NCBI GenBank assembly: GCA_010435995.1
Contig: JAAGNR010000081.1
Location: forward strand, 1-63,772
Reading direction: 5' to 3'
From: Ferrovum sp.
GTDB taxonomy: Bacteria; Pseudomonadota; Gammaproteobacteria; Burkholderiales; Ferrovaceae
Length of the DNA: 63,772 nucleotides
Below, in pieces: positions 48,605-60,321 of this stretch; within the stretch, counting starts at the first letter, position 1, and each line of letters starts with the position of its first letter. Under the pieces are notes generated by a model. The model saw only the letters and a list, made by a program, of their open reading frames with translations, made no database searches and had not been told where the DNA came from. A program made the position numbers and the translations under genes.

Positions 48605-49426
48605 TTAATCCGTCCATTGCACCCATCCCAGCGCATTGGTCACCAGAATCAATACGCCGAAGAGGATGCGGTAGTAGGCAAATCCGGTGAAGTTGTTGTG
48701 GCTGACAAAGCGTAACAGTGCTCTGACGGTGAGAAAGGCAAAGATGAACGAAAACAGGCTGCCGACCAGAAACATACCAAGATCTGCCGCATGAAGCAGG
48801 TGGCGGTATTTGACCAGTTCATGAACCGTGGCGGCACTCAGCGTAGGGATGGCCAGAAAAAAAGAAAACTCCGTGGCCGCAGTGCGGGACAAGCCAAAAT
48901 ACAGCCCTCCCATGATGGTGGCCCCTGAGCGGGAAGTGCCGGGAATCAACGCCGTGGCCTGACAGAATCCGATCTTAAGGGCGAGACGCCAATCCATGTC
49001 GTCTACGGATTCAATCACGATTGGACGCTGCCGTCGTTCCACCCAAAAAATCACGAAGGCACCCAGAATAAAGGCCAGAGCAACGGGCAATGGGGCAAAC
49101 AGATGGGCCTTGATGGCGCTGGCGAACAACAAACCCAGTACCGCAGCAGGCATAAAGGCGATGATCAGATTGGCGGTGAAGCGTTGTGCGCTAGGGTCAT
49201 GAGTGAGCCCACCTACGACCCGCTTGATGCGAGCTCGATACTCCCAGCACACGGCCAGAATGGCGGCAAATTGAATGACAATCTCGAATACCTTGCCCTT
49301 TTCATCATTGAAGTGCAACAAACTTCCGACCAGGATGAGGTGTCCGGTACTCGAGACGGGCAGGAACTCGGTCAAACCTTCTACCAGACCGAGGATAGCG
49401 GCTTTGGCCAGCAGGAGAATATCCAT
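48605..49426 (-). CDS. uppP: Undecaprenyl-diphosphatase UppP (BacA)
   Basis: Recycles the undecaprenyl lipid carrier for cell-wall and polysaccharide synthesis. The 273-residue integral membrane protein has both conserved motifs: [20 protein letters not shown] near the N terminus and [17 protein letters not shown] near 170, with eight or so hydrophobic segments. Length equals the E. coli protein. It starts two bases after the thiC stop, so it is probably cotranscribed with thiC. Confidence 0.96.
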   Translation of the reverse strand: MDILLLAKAAILGLVEGLTEFLPVSSTGHLILVGSLLHFNDEKGKVFEIVIQFAAILAVCWEYRARIKRVVGGLTHDPSAQRFTANLIIAFMPAAVLGLLFASAIKAHLFAPLPVALAFILGAFVIFWVERRQRPIVIESVDDMDWRLALKIGFCQATALIPGTSRSGATIMGGLYFGLSRTAATEFSFFLAIPTLSAATVHELVKYRHLLHAADLGMFLVGSLFSFIFAFLTVRALLRFVSHNNFTGFAYYRILFGVLILVTNALGWVQWTD

Positions 49427-49428
49427 GA

Positions 49429-51339
<1,911 letters not shown>

Positions 51340-51379
51340 TCACTCTTGAACAAAGATTGAACAGGGAGTTTACCAGAAA

Positions 51380-51396
51380 GCAGGGGTATTCCCTGC
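51380..51396 (-). terminator. Hairpin between greB and thiC
   Basis: On the minus strand GCAGGG, loop AATAC and CCCTGC form a perfect six-base stem followed by TTTCT. It lies 60 bases after the greB stop and 47 before thiC. It could be a weak greB terminator or a leader element for thiC. Confidence 0.4.
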
Positions 51397-51455
51397 CTCG
51401 TATGGTGACGTACCGTCAACAGGCGCTTATCTGCGCTGAATGGAGTGGACCGAGA

Positions 51456-52019
51456 TTACTGATCGTCGAGAGATTGATAGCGCACCTGGACAATGTGTAG
51501 GGTGCGGGGGCCTGCGGGGGTTAAAAAGCGTACGGTATCCCCTTCGCGTTGTTTGAGCAGGGCCCGCGCCAAAGGAGAAATCCAGCTGATATGGCCGCGA
51601 CTGGGTTCGGTTTCGTCGCGACCCACGATGGTATAGGTTTGGCTGGCAGAAGTATCATCTTCGACGGTCACCGTTGCCCCAAAAAAAATTTGGTCATTGC
51701 CCGTCTGTTGCACGGGATCTACCACCTTGGAGTTCTCCAAGTGCTTGGTGAGAAAGCGCAATCGACGATCAATTTCGCGCAGACGGCGCTTGCCATAGAT
51801 ATAGTCGCCATTTTCCGAGCGGTCGCCATTGGAGGCTGCCCAAGCTACGGTTTCCACCACGCGTGGACGCTCCACGCGTAACAGATGATCAAGCTCGGCG
51901 CTGAGCCGCGCATGACCCTGAGGGGTCATGTAGTTGGGGGTATTGGGAGGCAAGCTTGCCGGTTCGGGCAGGTCTTCGTCCTCTTCGCTGTCGTTCTCGC
52001 GCACAAAGGCTTTGCTCAT
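51456..52019 (-). CDS. greB: Transcription elongation factor GreB
   Basis: Binds the RNA polymerase secondary channel and stimulates cleavage of backtracked transcripts. The 187 residues have an acidic N-terminal extension (SEEDEDLPEP), then TPQGHARLSAELDHLL, the coiled-coil tip NGDRSENGDYIYGKRRLREIDRRLRFL, and the FKBP-like C-terminal domain (IFFGATVTVEDD ... HISWISPLARALLKQREGDTVRF). YIYGKRRLREIDRR favours GreB over GreA. The extension makes it longer than E. coli GreB (158). Confidence 0.94.
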   Translation of the reverse strand: MSKAFVRENDSEEDEDLPEPASLPPNTPNYMTPQGHARLSAELDHLLRVERPRVVETVAWAASNGDRSENGDYIYGKRRLREIDRRLRFLTKHLENSKVVDPVQQTGNDQIFFGATVTVEDDTSASQTYTIVGRDETEPSRGHISWISPLARALLKQREGDTVRFLTPAGPRTLHIVQVRYQSLDDQ

Positions 52020-52034
52020 GATGCGCGAGGAACC

Positions 52035-52685
52035 TTAAAACTGGAAGCGAGGCGGTTGCATGGCATGGTGCAGGGGGGGGACAGAGGTTTCAAACAGAGA
52101 TTCCTCATGCATGCCTCCGGGGAGACGCATCCAGCGCATGACCTTCATGGCGGGGCCATCGCCCACGATGGCCAGAGCACAGCCTCCCGGCGCCAGCGCA
52201 TCGAGAAATACGGCCGGCATTGTGGGTACCGATCCCGAGAGCAGTACGACATCCCAGATTTTTCCAGGTTTCCACCCTTGAGCACCATCACCGACTTCGA
52301 CGGTGACGTTGGCGAATCCAAGATCATGCAACCGCTGTTGTGCTTGGGTGGCCAAAGAGGGATGGATTTCAACGGTGGTGACCGTGGCGGCCAAATGGCC
52401 GAGAAGTGCGGCCATGTAGCCGCTACCGGTGCCGATATGGAGCACCCGATCGGACTTCTTGAGGCGTAGTTCCTGAATCAGGCGTGCCTCCAGTTTGGGC
52501 GACAACATAAATTCGCCGTGGTCCAGAGGAATTTCCATATCCACAAAAGCCAGGTTGCGTTGAGAAGTGGGGATAAAATCTTCGCGCCGTACCTGATACA
52601 AGACATCAAGGATGGCTGTGTTCAGCACATCCCAAGGGCGGATTTGCTGTTCAACCATATTGAATCGTGCTTGTTCGAGATTCAT
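52035..52685 (-). CDS. Protein-L-isoaspartate O-methyltransferase-like protein
   Basis: AdoMet-dependent methyltransferase fold of the PCM family. The 216 residues start with MVEQQIRPWDVL, then FVDMEIPLDHGEFMLSPKLEARLIQEL, the AdoMet motif VLHIGTGSGYMAALLG, VTTVEIHPSLATQAQQRL, and a weakly conserved C terminus. It differs from classical PCM, where the substrate motif reads QTISQP, so repair of isoaspartate is uncertain. ATG 52685 is chosen because the family begins there. It starts 15 bp upstream of greB's side of the operon and may be cotranscribed. Confidence 0.82.
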   Translation of the reverse strand: MNLEQARFNMVEQQIRPWDVLNTAILDVLYQVRREDFIPTSQRNLAFVDMEIPLDHGEFMLSPKLEARLIQELRLKKSDRVLHIGTGSGYMAALLGHLAATVTTVEIHPSLATQAQQRLHDLGFANVTVEVGDGAQGWKPGKIWDVVLLSGSVPTMPAVFLDALAPGGCALAIVGDGPAMKVMRWMRLPGGMHEESLFETSVPPLHHAMQPPRFQF

Positions 52686-52825
52686 GGGGTGACTCCGGCG
52701 ATTTGACCAAGGGTTGTAGACGATCTGCCATTGTAGCAAACTCACTGACATCATAAACAGTTCCTGACAATTGAGTCACTATCGGGATAAGCTGGCAGCA
52801 TTCTACGAATCACTGGGAGACTACC

Positions 52826-54076
52826 ATGGCCAAATCAGGGGCGCGCCTGTATCTATGGGTATTGATGGCTGTAGCTGCGGGAGCTACGCTGGGATTGCTT
52901 GCCCCCGCTCAGGCGGTTGCGCTCAAACCTTTGGGGGATGGTTTTATTGCTTTGGTCAAGATGCTGATCGGTCCTCTGATCTTTTGTACGGTGGTTTTGG
53001 GCATGGCCGGTGGGGGGCAGATGAAGAAAGTCGGTCGTGTGGGGGGCAAGGCACTGCTATATTTTGAAGTGGTCTCCACGGTGGCGCTGGCCATCGGATT
53101 GGTAGTGATGAACTGGTTGCGTCCGGGGCAGGGGTTCCATGTCAATCCTGCTACCCTAGATGCCCATGCTGTTGCAGGGTATGCCAAAGCCGCAGCGCAG
53201 CAATCGGTACCGGAGTACATCCTGCATTTGATCCCGAAAACCTTGACGGATGCTTTTTCCGGGCAAGGAGATTTGTTACAGGTTTTGCTGGTGGCGCTGT
53301 TATTTGGGGCCAGTCTCAATGCGTTGGGGGAACGGGGTATTCCGGTGCAACAGGCGATTGCGCGTCTGTCTGAAGTGCTTTTTGGCATGATGAACCAGAT
53401 CATGAAGCTGGCTCCTCTGGGGGCGGGGGGAGCCATGGCTTTTACCATGGGCAAATATGGCGTTCATGCTCTGGCTCCACTGATGAGCCTGATGGGCAGT
53501 TTCTATCTCACCTGTGTGATCTTCATCGGGGGAGTATTGGGCCTGATCAGTGCCTTTTGCGGATTCAGTCTATGGCGGTTTTTGGGGTATATCAAGGAAG
53601 AATTGGTGACGGTTTTGGGTACTTCTTCATCGGAAACCGTATTGATTCCTTTGATGAACAAACTGGAAGAGGCAGGCTGCGCACGCTCGGTGGTGGGATT
53701 GGTGGTGCCTGCTGGATATTCCTTCAACCTCGATGGCACCAACATCTATCTCACCATGGCGGCATTGTTTGTGGCTCAGGCACTGGATCTGGATCTTACG
53801 TTGGGGCAACAATTGAGTTTGCTGGGTGTGGCTATGCTGACTTCCAAGGGGGCTTCCGGGGTAACGGGTTCCGGGTTCATCACTTTGGCGGCGACGCTGG
53901 CGGTGGTTCCCACCATCCCCGTGGCAGGATTGACACTGATTCTGGGGGTAGACCGTTTCATGTCCGAAGCGCGTGCCTTAACCAATTTCATCGGTAATGG
54001 CGTAGCGGCCATTGTCATTTCTCGCTGGGAAGGGGAACTCGACAAAAAGCGTTTGCTCCAAGTCTTGGCTGGGTAA
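52826..54076 (+). CDS. dctA: DctA-like C4-dicarboxylate:cation symporter
   Basis: Inner-membrane uptake of succinate, fumarate or malate (dicarboxylate/amino acid:cation symporter family). The 416 residues have eight membrane helices and two re-entrant loops with the family motifs: [12 protein letters not shown] (serine-rich loop), [26 protein letters not shown] and [21 protein letters not shown]. The last two favour DctA over glutamate transporters. GGGAG lies before the ATG. It is divergent from the PCM-like gene and 63 bp before the peroxiredoxin gene. Confidence 0.92.
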   Translation: MAKSGARLYLWVLMAVAAGATLGLLAPAQAVALKPLGDGFIALVKMLIGPLIFCTVVLGMAGGGQMKKVGRVGGKALLYFEVVSTVALAIGLVVMNWLRPGQGFHVNPATLDAHAVAGYAKAAAQQSVPEYILHLIPKTLTDAFSGQGDLLQVLLVALLFGASLNALGERGIPVQQAIARLSEVLFGMMNQIMKLAPLGAGGAMAFTMGKYGVHALAPLMSLMGSFYLTCVIFIGGVLGLISAFCGFSLWRFLGYIKEELVTVLGTSSSETVLIPLMNKLEEAGCARSVVGLVVPAGYSFNLDGTNIYLTMAALFVAQALDLDLTLGQQLSLLGVAMLTSKGASGVTGSGFITLAATLAVVPTIPVAGLTLILGVDRFMSEARALTNFIGNGVAAIVISRWEGELDKKRLLQVLAG

Positions 54077-54139
54077 TTCAGTTCAGCCCTGGGTATGGGA
54101 CGAGTACTTCATGTTTACGGAAAAGAAAGGTATGAACTT

Positions 54140-54676
54140 ATGAAAATTGCTATTGCGTTGTCGATGATGCTGGTCATGATTCTGTGGATGATTCGTCCAG
54201 TGCAGGCAGCAGACCTTCCTCGGGTGGGGCAGCAGGCCCCGGATTTTAGTGTGGTGGACCAGAACAGCAAACTGCAAAAATTGACGGACTACCAGGGGAA
54301 GTGGTTGGTACTATATTTCTATCCCAAGGATGAAACACCTGGATGTACCACGGAGGCCTGTGCATATCGTGATGATATTCATAAAATCCAGCAATTGGGC
54401 GCCGCAGTGGTGGGGGTCAGTATCGACGATGCCAGCAGTCACGCAGAGTTTGCCGACAAGCATCACCTACCCTTTCCATTGTTGGCGGATAAGGAAGGCA
54501 CCGTGGCCAAAAGCTATGGATCGGAGCGCACCCTGATGGGATACAAACTGGCGCGTCGCAATACTTTCATCATCGACCCTACGGGTCATATTGCCAAGGT
54601 CTATGTGGATGTCGATGCCGAACAGAACCCCCAGGAAGTCATTGCGGATTTGCGGCAGCTTCAGTCCCTTCGCTAA
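54140..54676 (+). CDS. Exported peroxiredoxin, Bcp/PrxQ type
   Basis: Thiol peroxidase reducing hydrogen peroxide and organic peroxides. The 178 residues start with a signal peptide (KIAIALSMMLVMILWMIRPVQA, likely cut before A24), then QQAPDFSVVDQ and the active site FYPKDETPGC69TTEAC74AYRD. The five-residue spacing of peroxidatic and resolving cysteines is typical of PrxQ. A periplasmic location is unusual, since Bcp is normally cytoplasmic. ATG 54140 has AAGG nine bases upstream. Reduction could involve a periplasmic thiol system; DsbA at 22 kb is an oxidant and unlikely. Confidence 0.92.
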   Translation: MKIAIALSMMLVMILWMIRPVQAADLPRVGQQAPDFSVVDQNSKLQKLTDYQGKWLVLYFYPKDETPGCTTEACAYRDDIHKIQQLGAAVVGVSIDDASSHAEFADKHHLPFPLLADKEGTVAKSYGSERTLMGYKLARRNTFIIDPTGHIAKVYVDVDAEQNPQEVIADLRQLQSLR

Positions 54677-54698
54677 GTGGTTACACTGCCATTGCCCG

Positions 54699-55964
54699 CT
54701 AGAAGGGGCTGTGGAGCGTTCTGGGAATGTGTTCGAGGAGGCGGAGGGTGGCACCCCGGTGCTGCTCGATAAAAGCTCTTCCTCGTTCCCCCATGAGAGT
54801 GCAATGGTCCGGATGGTCGAGAAAGTCCCGTACATTGTTTGTCAGATCATCCGGTTGGTTGAATTGTCGCGCAGCTTGGGCAGCCAATGCTCCTGCTGTG
54901 GCTTCGGAAAAATTGTAGGTATGGGGTCCAAGGAGAACAGGGCAGCCCACAGCCAATGCTTCCAGCAGATTTTGTCCCCCAAGGGGGAGCAGTGTCCCCC
55001 CCATCAAGGCAAATTGGGACAGTTGAAAGTATGTCGTCATTTCGCCCATGCTATCTCCCAATAACACTTGGGTTGATGGAGGGATAGGACGCTCCTGGGA
55101 GCGCCGGACGTAGCGTATGCCCTGCCTTTCCAGTAATTGAGCGACAGAATCAAAGCGTTGTGGGTGACGGGGTACGAGAATGAGTAGCCGTGGCGGGGTA
55201 AGCAAGGGTTGGATATGCTCGAGCAGTAGAGCTTCTTCTCCATCGCGGGTGCTGGCGGCAACCCATATTTGCCGCCCAGGACCAAGGAGGTCGCGGATAC
55301 GGGCGAAATTCTCCGTATGGGAGGGAGGTAAGGGCGCATCAAATTTGAGGTTGCCCATGACGATGACAGCGTTCCCTCCCAGGGACCGTAGTCGGTCGGC
55401 GTCAGTGTTTGATTGGGCGGCAATGAGTGTCAGTTCACCCAGCATGTTTCGGGTCAGGTCGGGAATTCGGCCATAGCGTGTGGCGGAGCGCGCCGAGAGT
55501 CGAGCATTGGCCAGCACTAGGGGAATCTGGCGCCGGTGGCATTCATGAATCAGGCGAGGCCAGAGCTCTGTCTCCAATAAAAATCCTTGGCACGGTCGAA
55601 AGGTATCGAGAAACCGCTGCACTGCTCCGGGCAGGTCATACGGGAGGTAAACGCGACGAATGTCAGGTGGCAGAATGTCCTGCGCCGTTTCTCGCCCAGT
55701 GGGGGTGGTATGGGTGAGAAGCAGGGCGTGGGTGGGATAGCGTTCTTGCAAGGCCGTTATCAAAGGTAAGGCTGCACGGGTTTCGCCTACGGAAACGGCA
55801 TGGATCCATATCACGGGTTGGGTGGTGGACGGTGCAGAATAGTGCCCCAAGCGCTCTTTCCAGTGTTGGCGGTAAGCCGCTTGTTTTCGTCCGCGCCACC
55901 ATAGCCGAGCAAACAACAGGGGCAGGAGGAGGCGGATTAACTGGGTATACCAAAAGAGATTCAT
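54699..55964 (-). CDS. waaA: 3-deoxy-D-manno-octulosonic acid transferase (KdtA)
   Basis: Transfers Kdo residues from CMP-Kdo to lipid IVA at the inner face of the membrane. The 421 residues have an N-terminal membrane anchor, WIHAVSVGETRAALPLITAL, VLLTHTTPTGRETA, LLETELWPRLIHECHRRQIPLVLANARLS, and a C-terminal GT-B half with VLLGDSMGEMTTYF and GGTLLPLGGQNLLE. The length is typical. It starts four bases after the waaC stop on the same strand, so waaC-waaA form one transcript. Confidence 0.95.
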   Translation of the reverse strand: MNLFWYTQLIRLLLPLLFARLWWRGRKQAAYRQHWKERLGHYSAPSTTQPVIWIHAVSVGETRAALPLITALQERYPTHALLLTHTTPTGRETAQDILPPDIRRVYLPYDLPGAVQRFLDTFRPCQGFLLETELWPRLIHECHRRQIPLVLANARLSARSATRYGRIPDLTRNMLGELTLIAAQSNTDADRLRSLGGNAVIVMGNLKFDAPLPPSHTENFARIRDLLGPGRQIWVAASTRDGEEALLLEHIQPLLTPPRLLILVPRHPQRFDSVAQLLERQGIRYVRRSQERPIPPSTQVLLGDSMGEMTTYFQLSQFALMGGTLLPLGGQNLLEALAVGCPVLLGPHTYNFSEATAGALAAQAARQFNQPDDLTNNVRDFLDHPDHCTLMGERGRAFIEQHRGATLRLLEHIPRTLHSPF

Positions 55965-55968
55965 GAAC

Positions 55969-56937
55969 TCATTCTGCCTTCCATGCGTCGAGTCGTTCTA
56001 GTTCAGTCACCACGGCTTCCACCGTGGGGCATTGACCTATCCCACCAAGATTGACGGCACGAAAGCTGCCATATACGCCGGTAGCTTCCGGGCGTGTGGC
56101 AGTATACAGGGCGACTACGGGTCGTTGCAGTGCGGTGGCGAGATGGGATAACCCCGTATCTACGCCAACGACACCATGGGCGTGGGCCAATACTCCAGAA
56201 AGGGTGGTTAAATCCAGGCTGGGTAGGGCTTGAGCTCGGGGAATTTGTCCTGCTAGGCGTTGAGCTCGTTCTCGCTCCAGAGTGCTGCCACCTGGGAGAA
56301 GCACCGTCATTCCCTGTTGAGCGATACGTTGACCCAATTCGACCCACAATGGCTCGGGCCATTCCTTGTTCGCACGACTCGTGCCGTGCAGGAATACCAT
56401 GTAAGGTTGGGTGGGCAGCCCGAGGGGGCGGGGAAGGTGTGGTGGCAGACCATAGTTTACAGATTCTTCGGGGGTATATCCCAACGCCAGTCCAGCGAGT
56501 TGGCGGTTGCGCGCCACGGCATGCTGATTCTTGGAGACATGAAATCGTTTGTCGTAAAAGCTGCTGGCCAGAGGTTCGCGGATACTTTGGCGATCATAAC
56601 CCCAGCGAGGACGGGGTCCCAATGTGCTCAGCAAGGCACTTTTGATCAGCCCTTGCAAATCGAGGCTGGCATCATAGGCGGTGAGCTGTAGTGTGTGGCG
56701 CAGTTGCCGGATGTCATGACGGGTAGAACGGGAGTGGAGCGATTTGCGCCAGCGCCGCATGGCCACGGGGATGACCCGGCGTACTCCAGGATGCAAGCGC
56801 GGCAAGGCTGAAAAACTTTCTTCCACCACCCAGTCGATGGCAAGTTCAGGGCGATGGCGGTTGATATCCGTAATGACCGGAAAGGCATGGACCACATCGC
56901 CCAAGGATGAGGTTTTGATGAGGAGCAGAGTATGCAT
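55969..56937 (-). CDS. waaC: Lipopolysaccharide heptosyltransferase I
   Basis: Adds the first heptose to Kdo2-lipid A. The 322 residues begin with LLIKTSSLGDVVHAFPVITDI, the family signature, continue with IDWVVEESFSALPRLHPGVRRVIPV, LDLQGLIKSALL and FLHGTSRANKEWP, and end with GVVGVDTGLSHLATALQRPVVALYTATRPEATG. Length is the same as in E. coli (319). It is divergent from a family 2 glycosyltransferase 60 bp away. Confidence 0.95.
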   Translation of the reverse strand: MHTLLLIKTSSLGDVVHAFPVITDINRHRPELAIDWVVEESFSALPRLHPGVRRVIPVAMRRWRKSLHSRSTRHDIRQLRHTLQLTAYDASLDLQGLIKSALLSTLGPRPRWGYDRQSIREPLASSFYDKRFHVSKNQHAVARNRQLAGLALGYTPEESVNYGLPPHLPRPLGLPTQPYMVFLHGTSRANKEWPEPLWVELGQRIAQQGMTVLLPGGSTLERERAQRLAGQIPRAQALPSLDLTTLSGVLAHAHGVVGVDTGLSHLATALQRPVVALYTATRPEATGVYGSFRAVNLGGIGQCPTVEAVVTELERLDAWKAE

Positions 56938-56997
56938 GCCGACATTCTAGGGGAGCGGGGCGTGCCGGTCTATCACGAATGCGTTACACTCGTCGCC

Positions 56998-57798
56998 ATG
57001 TCACTGTCTGTCATCATTATTGCCAAGAATGAAGAGGCCGCATTGGGCGCATGTCTCGCCTCAGTAGCGTGGGCAGATGAATGTATTGTGCTCGATGGAG
57101 GCAGTCATGATGCTACCGTTGACGTTGCTCGTCAGGCGGGAGCGCGGGTTGCCGTGAGCACGGACTGGCCAGGGTTTGGGCCGCAAAAGAATCGTGCCCT
57201 CGACTTGGCCACGGGGGACTGGGTGTTGTCCATTGATGCGGATGAGCAGGTATCAGTGGCACTTCGCGAGGAAATTCTAAGCGTGATGCGCGCGCCTTCT
57301 GCCGATCTTTATCGGCTTCCCCGGTCTTCTCGTTATTGTGGTCAGGCGATGCGGTACGGTGGGTGGTGGCCGGATTTTGTGGTGCGCCTGTTTCGACGGG
57401 GGACAGCACGGTTTTCGGACGACTTAGTGCATGAACGTCTGGTGGGAAACCAGGGAACGACCTTGGGGACGCTTCATGCTCCGTTGGATCACGAGACTTA
57501 TGTTGATCTGGAAGAGGCACTGGATAAGGCCAATCGTTATTCCACCTTGGGCGCTCGACAAGCCCATGTCAGGGGAGAACGAGCCTCCTTGGGGAAGGCA
57601 TTGGGCCACGGGTTCTGGGCGTTTTTCCGGACCTTGGTCTTGCGACGCAGTTTTCTCGATGGAGGGCATGGGCTATTGTTGGCCATGTCCAATGCGCATA
57701 CGACTTTTTACCGTTATGCCAAGTTATGGTGCCTGGAACACGGCAATCTGAACCACCAAGAAGGTTCGAAAAACTCGGAACCTCAGGGTTCAGATTAG
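56998..57798 (+). CDS. Family 2 glycosyltransferase, LPS core type (WaaE/KdtX-like)
   Basis: Probable core-oligosaccharide sugar transferase. The 266 residues have the GT-A fold with LSVIIIAKNEEAALGACLASVAWADECIVLDGGS, the metal-binding DADEQVS (DxD type), RYGGWWPDFVVRLFRRGTARFSDDLVHERL, and a basic C-terminal tail. The motif pattern resembles WaaE/KdtX beta-1,4-glucosyltransferases. ATG 56998 is the conserved start. It lies between waaC and msbA on the opposite strand and overlaps the msbA end by four bases. The sugar donor is not deducible. Confidence 0.88.
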   Translation: MSLSVIIIAKNEEAALGACLASVAWADECIVLDGGSHDATVDVARQAGARVAVSTDWPGFGPQKNRALDLATGDWVLSIDADEQVSVALREEILSVMRAPSADLYRLPRSSRYCGQAMRYGGWWPDFVVRLFRRGTARFSDDLVHERLVGNQGTTLGTLHAPLDHETYVDLEEALDKANRYSTLGARQAHVRGERASLGKALGHGFWAFFRTLVLRRSFLDGGHGLLLAMSNAHTTFYRYAKLWCLEHGNLNHQEGSKNSEPQGSD

Positions 57799-59561
57799 GA
57801 TTCCAGGGCTTGCAGGCGGTGCAGCTTGGCGTAGTGTCCGTCAAGTGCGAGCAGGGTACTGTGGGTTCCCTGTTCTACGATGTGTCCTTGATCCAACACA
57901 ATGATCCGATCCGCGTTTTCGATGGTGGATAATCGATGGGCGATGACCAGTGTAGTGCGGGTACTCATCAAGGTTTCCAGGGCTGCCTGAACAGCGCGCT
58001 CCGACTCGCTGTCCAAGGCCGAGGTGGCTTCGTCCAGTACCAGAATGGGAGCGTTTTTCAGCAACGCTCGAGCAATGGCTATGCGTTGGCGCTGACCTCC
58101 GGAAAGGCGCGCACCGTTTTCTCCGAGCAGGGTATGGAAGCCGTCGGGGAGTTGTTCGATGAAATCCAGAGCATGCGCTGCGCGGGCCGCATCACGAATG
58201 CGTTCGAGAGGCGTTCCGCGCAGGGGGCCATAACCGATATTGTGAGCCACCGTATCATTGAACAGGACCACTTCCTGGGTCACGAAGGCAATGTTGGCGC
58301 GCAAACTGGCCAAAGTGAGTTCCGTCAGCGGGTGATCATCGAGCAGGATGCGTCCCGAGGTCGGATTGTGAAACCGTGGCACGAGGGCGGCTAAGGTGCT
58401 TTTTCCACTGCCGGAAGCGCCCACCAAAGCCACGGTTTCCCCAGGTTCCACGGTCAGATTGAAATTGTCGAGAGCCAGACGGTGACCACGGGGATAGGTA
58501 AAACACACCTGTTCAAAGCGAAGATGTCCGCTGGCCCCTTCCAGTATGATGGTTCCCTCATCGATTTCCGGAGTATGGTCGATCAGTGCAAAGACGCTTT
58601 CTGCTGCGGCCAGGCCGCGTTGTAGAGATTCACTCAGGTCGGACAGGCGTTTGATGGGGGCCAGTAACATGATCATGGCCGTGATGAAGGAAACAAAGTC
58701 CCCGACCGTGGTTTTATCTGCTCCTGCCTGCCAGGTGGCCATGCCGATGATGATGGCAATGGCCAGGGCAGCAAAGAATTGCACCAAGGGAACATTGGCA
58801 GCGCTGGCAGCAGCCTGTTTCATGCTCAAACGGCGGACCCGATTGCTGGCTTCATGAAAGCGTTCGGTTTCTACCAGTGTTCCACCGAACACCTTAATGA
58901 CTTTTTGACAATTGATGGATTCATCGAGCACCGTGGTGATGCTGCCCATGGCGTCCATGGTGTCACGATTGATGTGACGGAGGCGGATATTCACCTGTTT
59001 GACGATCCATGCAATGGGCGGGGCCACCAAAATCGTGACGCTGGTGAGTTGCCAGTTGAGGTAGATGAGCCAACCCATTAACCCGACGACCACAAAACTG
59101 TCAGTGACCAGATTGGTGAGCACTGTGGTACTGGCCTGCATCACCTGATTGGCGTCATACACCAGTTTGGACACCAGTTCGCCCGTGGTGTGATCGTCAA
59201 AATAACGCGCAGGCAGATGCAGAAGCTGGGTAAACATTTTCCCACGGAGGTCCATGACCACTTTGTTGCCTACCCAGTTCATGGCAAATTTGGAAATGAA
59301 GTTGGCAATTCCGCGGACCACAAACAAACCCATGAGCATGACCGGAACCCAGTGCATCCAGTGGGGGTCTTTATGCACGAAGCTTTTATCCAGCATGGGC
59401 TTGAGCAGAGCAGGCAACAGGGGCTCGGTGGCTGCAGTCACGATCATGGCCGCGATGGCAATGCCAAATCTTACCCGGTAAGGGCGGATATGGCGCAACA
59501 GGCGACTGTAGAGGGCCGCGGTCCCAGTTGGAGGCATAGAGTTCAAGGAAAATCCGCTCAA
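57795..59561 (-). CDS. msbA: Lipid A export ATP-binding/permease protein MsbA
   Basis: ABC transporter that flips lipid A-core across the inner membrane. The 588 residues comprise six membrane helices (about 20-320) and an ATPase domain with Walker A GASGSGKST, signature LSGGQRQRIAIARALL, Walker B LVLDEATSALDSES and the H-loop VIAHRLSTIENADRI. Length (582 in E. coli) and surrounding LPS genes support MsbA over other exporters. It sits four bases after the cobS start on the same strand. Confidence 0.94.
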   Translation of the reverse strand: MSGFSLNSMPPTGTAALYSRLLRHIRPYRVRFGIAIAAMIVTAATEPLLPALLKPMLDKSFVHKDPHWMHWVPVMLMGLFVVRGIANFISKFAMNWVGNKVVMDLRGKMFTQLLHLPARYFDDHTTGELVSKLVYDANQVMQASTTVLTNLVTDSFVVVGLMGWLIYLNWQLTSVTILVAPPIAWIVKQVNIRLRHINRDTMDAMGSITTVLDESINCQKVIKVFGGTLVETERFHEASNRVRRLSMKQAAASAANVPLVQFFAALAIAIIIGMATWQAGADKTTVGDFVSFITAMIMLLAPIKRLSDLSESLQRGLAAAESVFALIDHTPEIDEGTIILEGASGHLRFEQVCFTYPRGHRLALDNFNLTVEPGETVALVGASGSGKSTLAALVPRFHNPTSGRILLDDHPLTELTLASLRANIAFVTQEVVLFNDTVAHNIGYGPLRGTPLERIRDAARAAHALDFIEQLPDGFHTLLGENGARLSGGQRQRIAIARALLKNAPILVLDEATSALDSESERAVQAALETLMSTRTTLVIAHRLSTIENADRIIVLDQGHIVEQGTHSTLLALDGHYAKLHRLQALES

Positions 59562-59565
59562 AGTG

Positions 59566-60321
59566 TCAATTATGCGCTACCAAGGCGAGGGTGACTACTG
59601 TAGCAGTTTCCACCAGTTCTACCAGAGCTCCGGCCGTATCTCCCGTGGTGCCACGGAGTCGTACCATCAGTCGGTGATGAAGCCAGAGCGCTGTGGCCGC
59701 AGCGATGGCGAGGGTAGCGATCCCGGGCCGGCCAAAGCCTACCAGCACGCTGGCCAGAGTCATGGTGCAGACCACCCATACAGGGCCCCGTGGCAGATGT
59801 TCGGAAAGTGCGTGGCCCAAACCGCCAGGGCGAACATAAGGGGTGGTTAGGAAAAGTATGGGTAGAGCGGTTCTGCCCAATAGCGGTGGTAAAAGCAGAA
59901 ATCCTGGTGCAAGGCGCGCGTCGAGAGTGGTCAAAGCGGCTGCCTTGAGCAGCAGAACGAGAATCAGGCTGACAACGGCAAAGGGACCACTGTGAGGGTC
60001 TTTCATCAACTGTAGGGTACGTTCCCGATCTCCTTTGCCCGCAGCAAAAGCGTCTACGGTATCGGCCAACCCATCCAGGTGGAGTGCGCCCGTGACGCCG
60101 ACCCACAGAGACAGTATGAGCATACCCGAGAGGCTGGAAGATGCTCCCAAATAGGAAGCAAGGACGCTGAAGGCAGCCAGCAAGGCGCCAATCAATGCGC
60201 CGACGGCAGGATAGAATAACACTGACTGCCCCATTTCCTGGGGTGTAGGGCAAGGGTCTACGGTAACCGGTAAGCGGGTCAGGAATTGCAGGGCAATGGC
60301 AAGGGAACGAAGTGGTTTCAT
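59566..60321 (-). CDS. cobS: Adenosylcobinamide-GDP ribazoletransferase
   Basis: Joins alpha-ribazole to adenosylcobinamide-GDP, the last assembly step of cobalamin. The 251-residue polytopic protein begins PLRSLAIALQFLTRLPV and has FYPAVGALIGALLAA, WVGVTGALHLDGLADTVDAFAAGKGDRERTLQLMKDPHSGPFAVV, the acidic signature of the family. ATG 60321 overlaps the cobC stop as ATGA. It is the last gene of the cobU-T-C-S cluster. Confidence 0.95.
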   Translation of the reverse strand: MKPLRSLAIALQFLTRLPVTVDPCPTPQEMGQSVLFYPAVGALIGALLAAFSVLASYLGASSSLSGMLILSLWVGVTGALHLDGLADTVDAFAAGKGDRERTLQLMKDPHSGPFAVVSLILVLLLKAAALTTLDARLAPGFLLLPPLLGRTALPILFLTTPYVRPGGLGHALSEHLPRGPVWVVCTMTLASVLVGFGRPGIATLAIAAATALWLHHRLMVRLRGTTGDTAGALVELVETATVVTLALVAHN

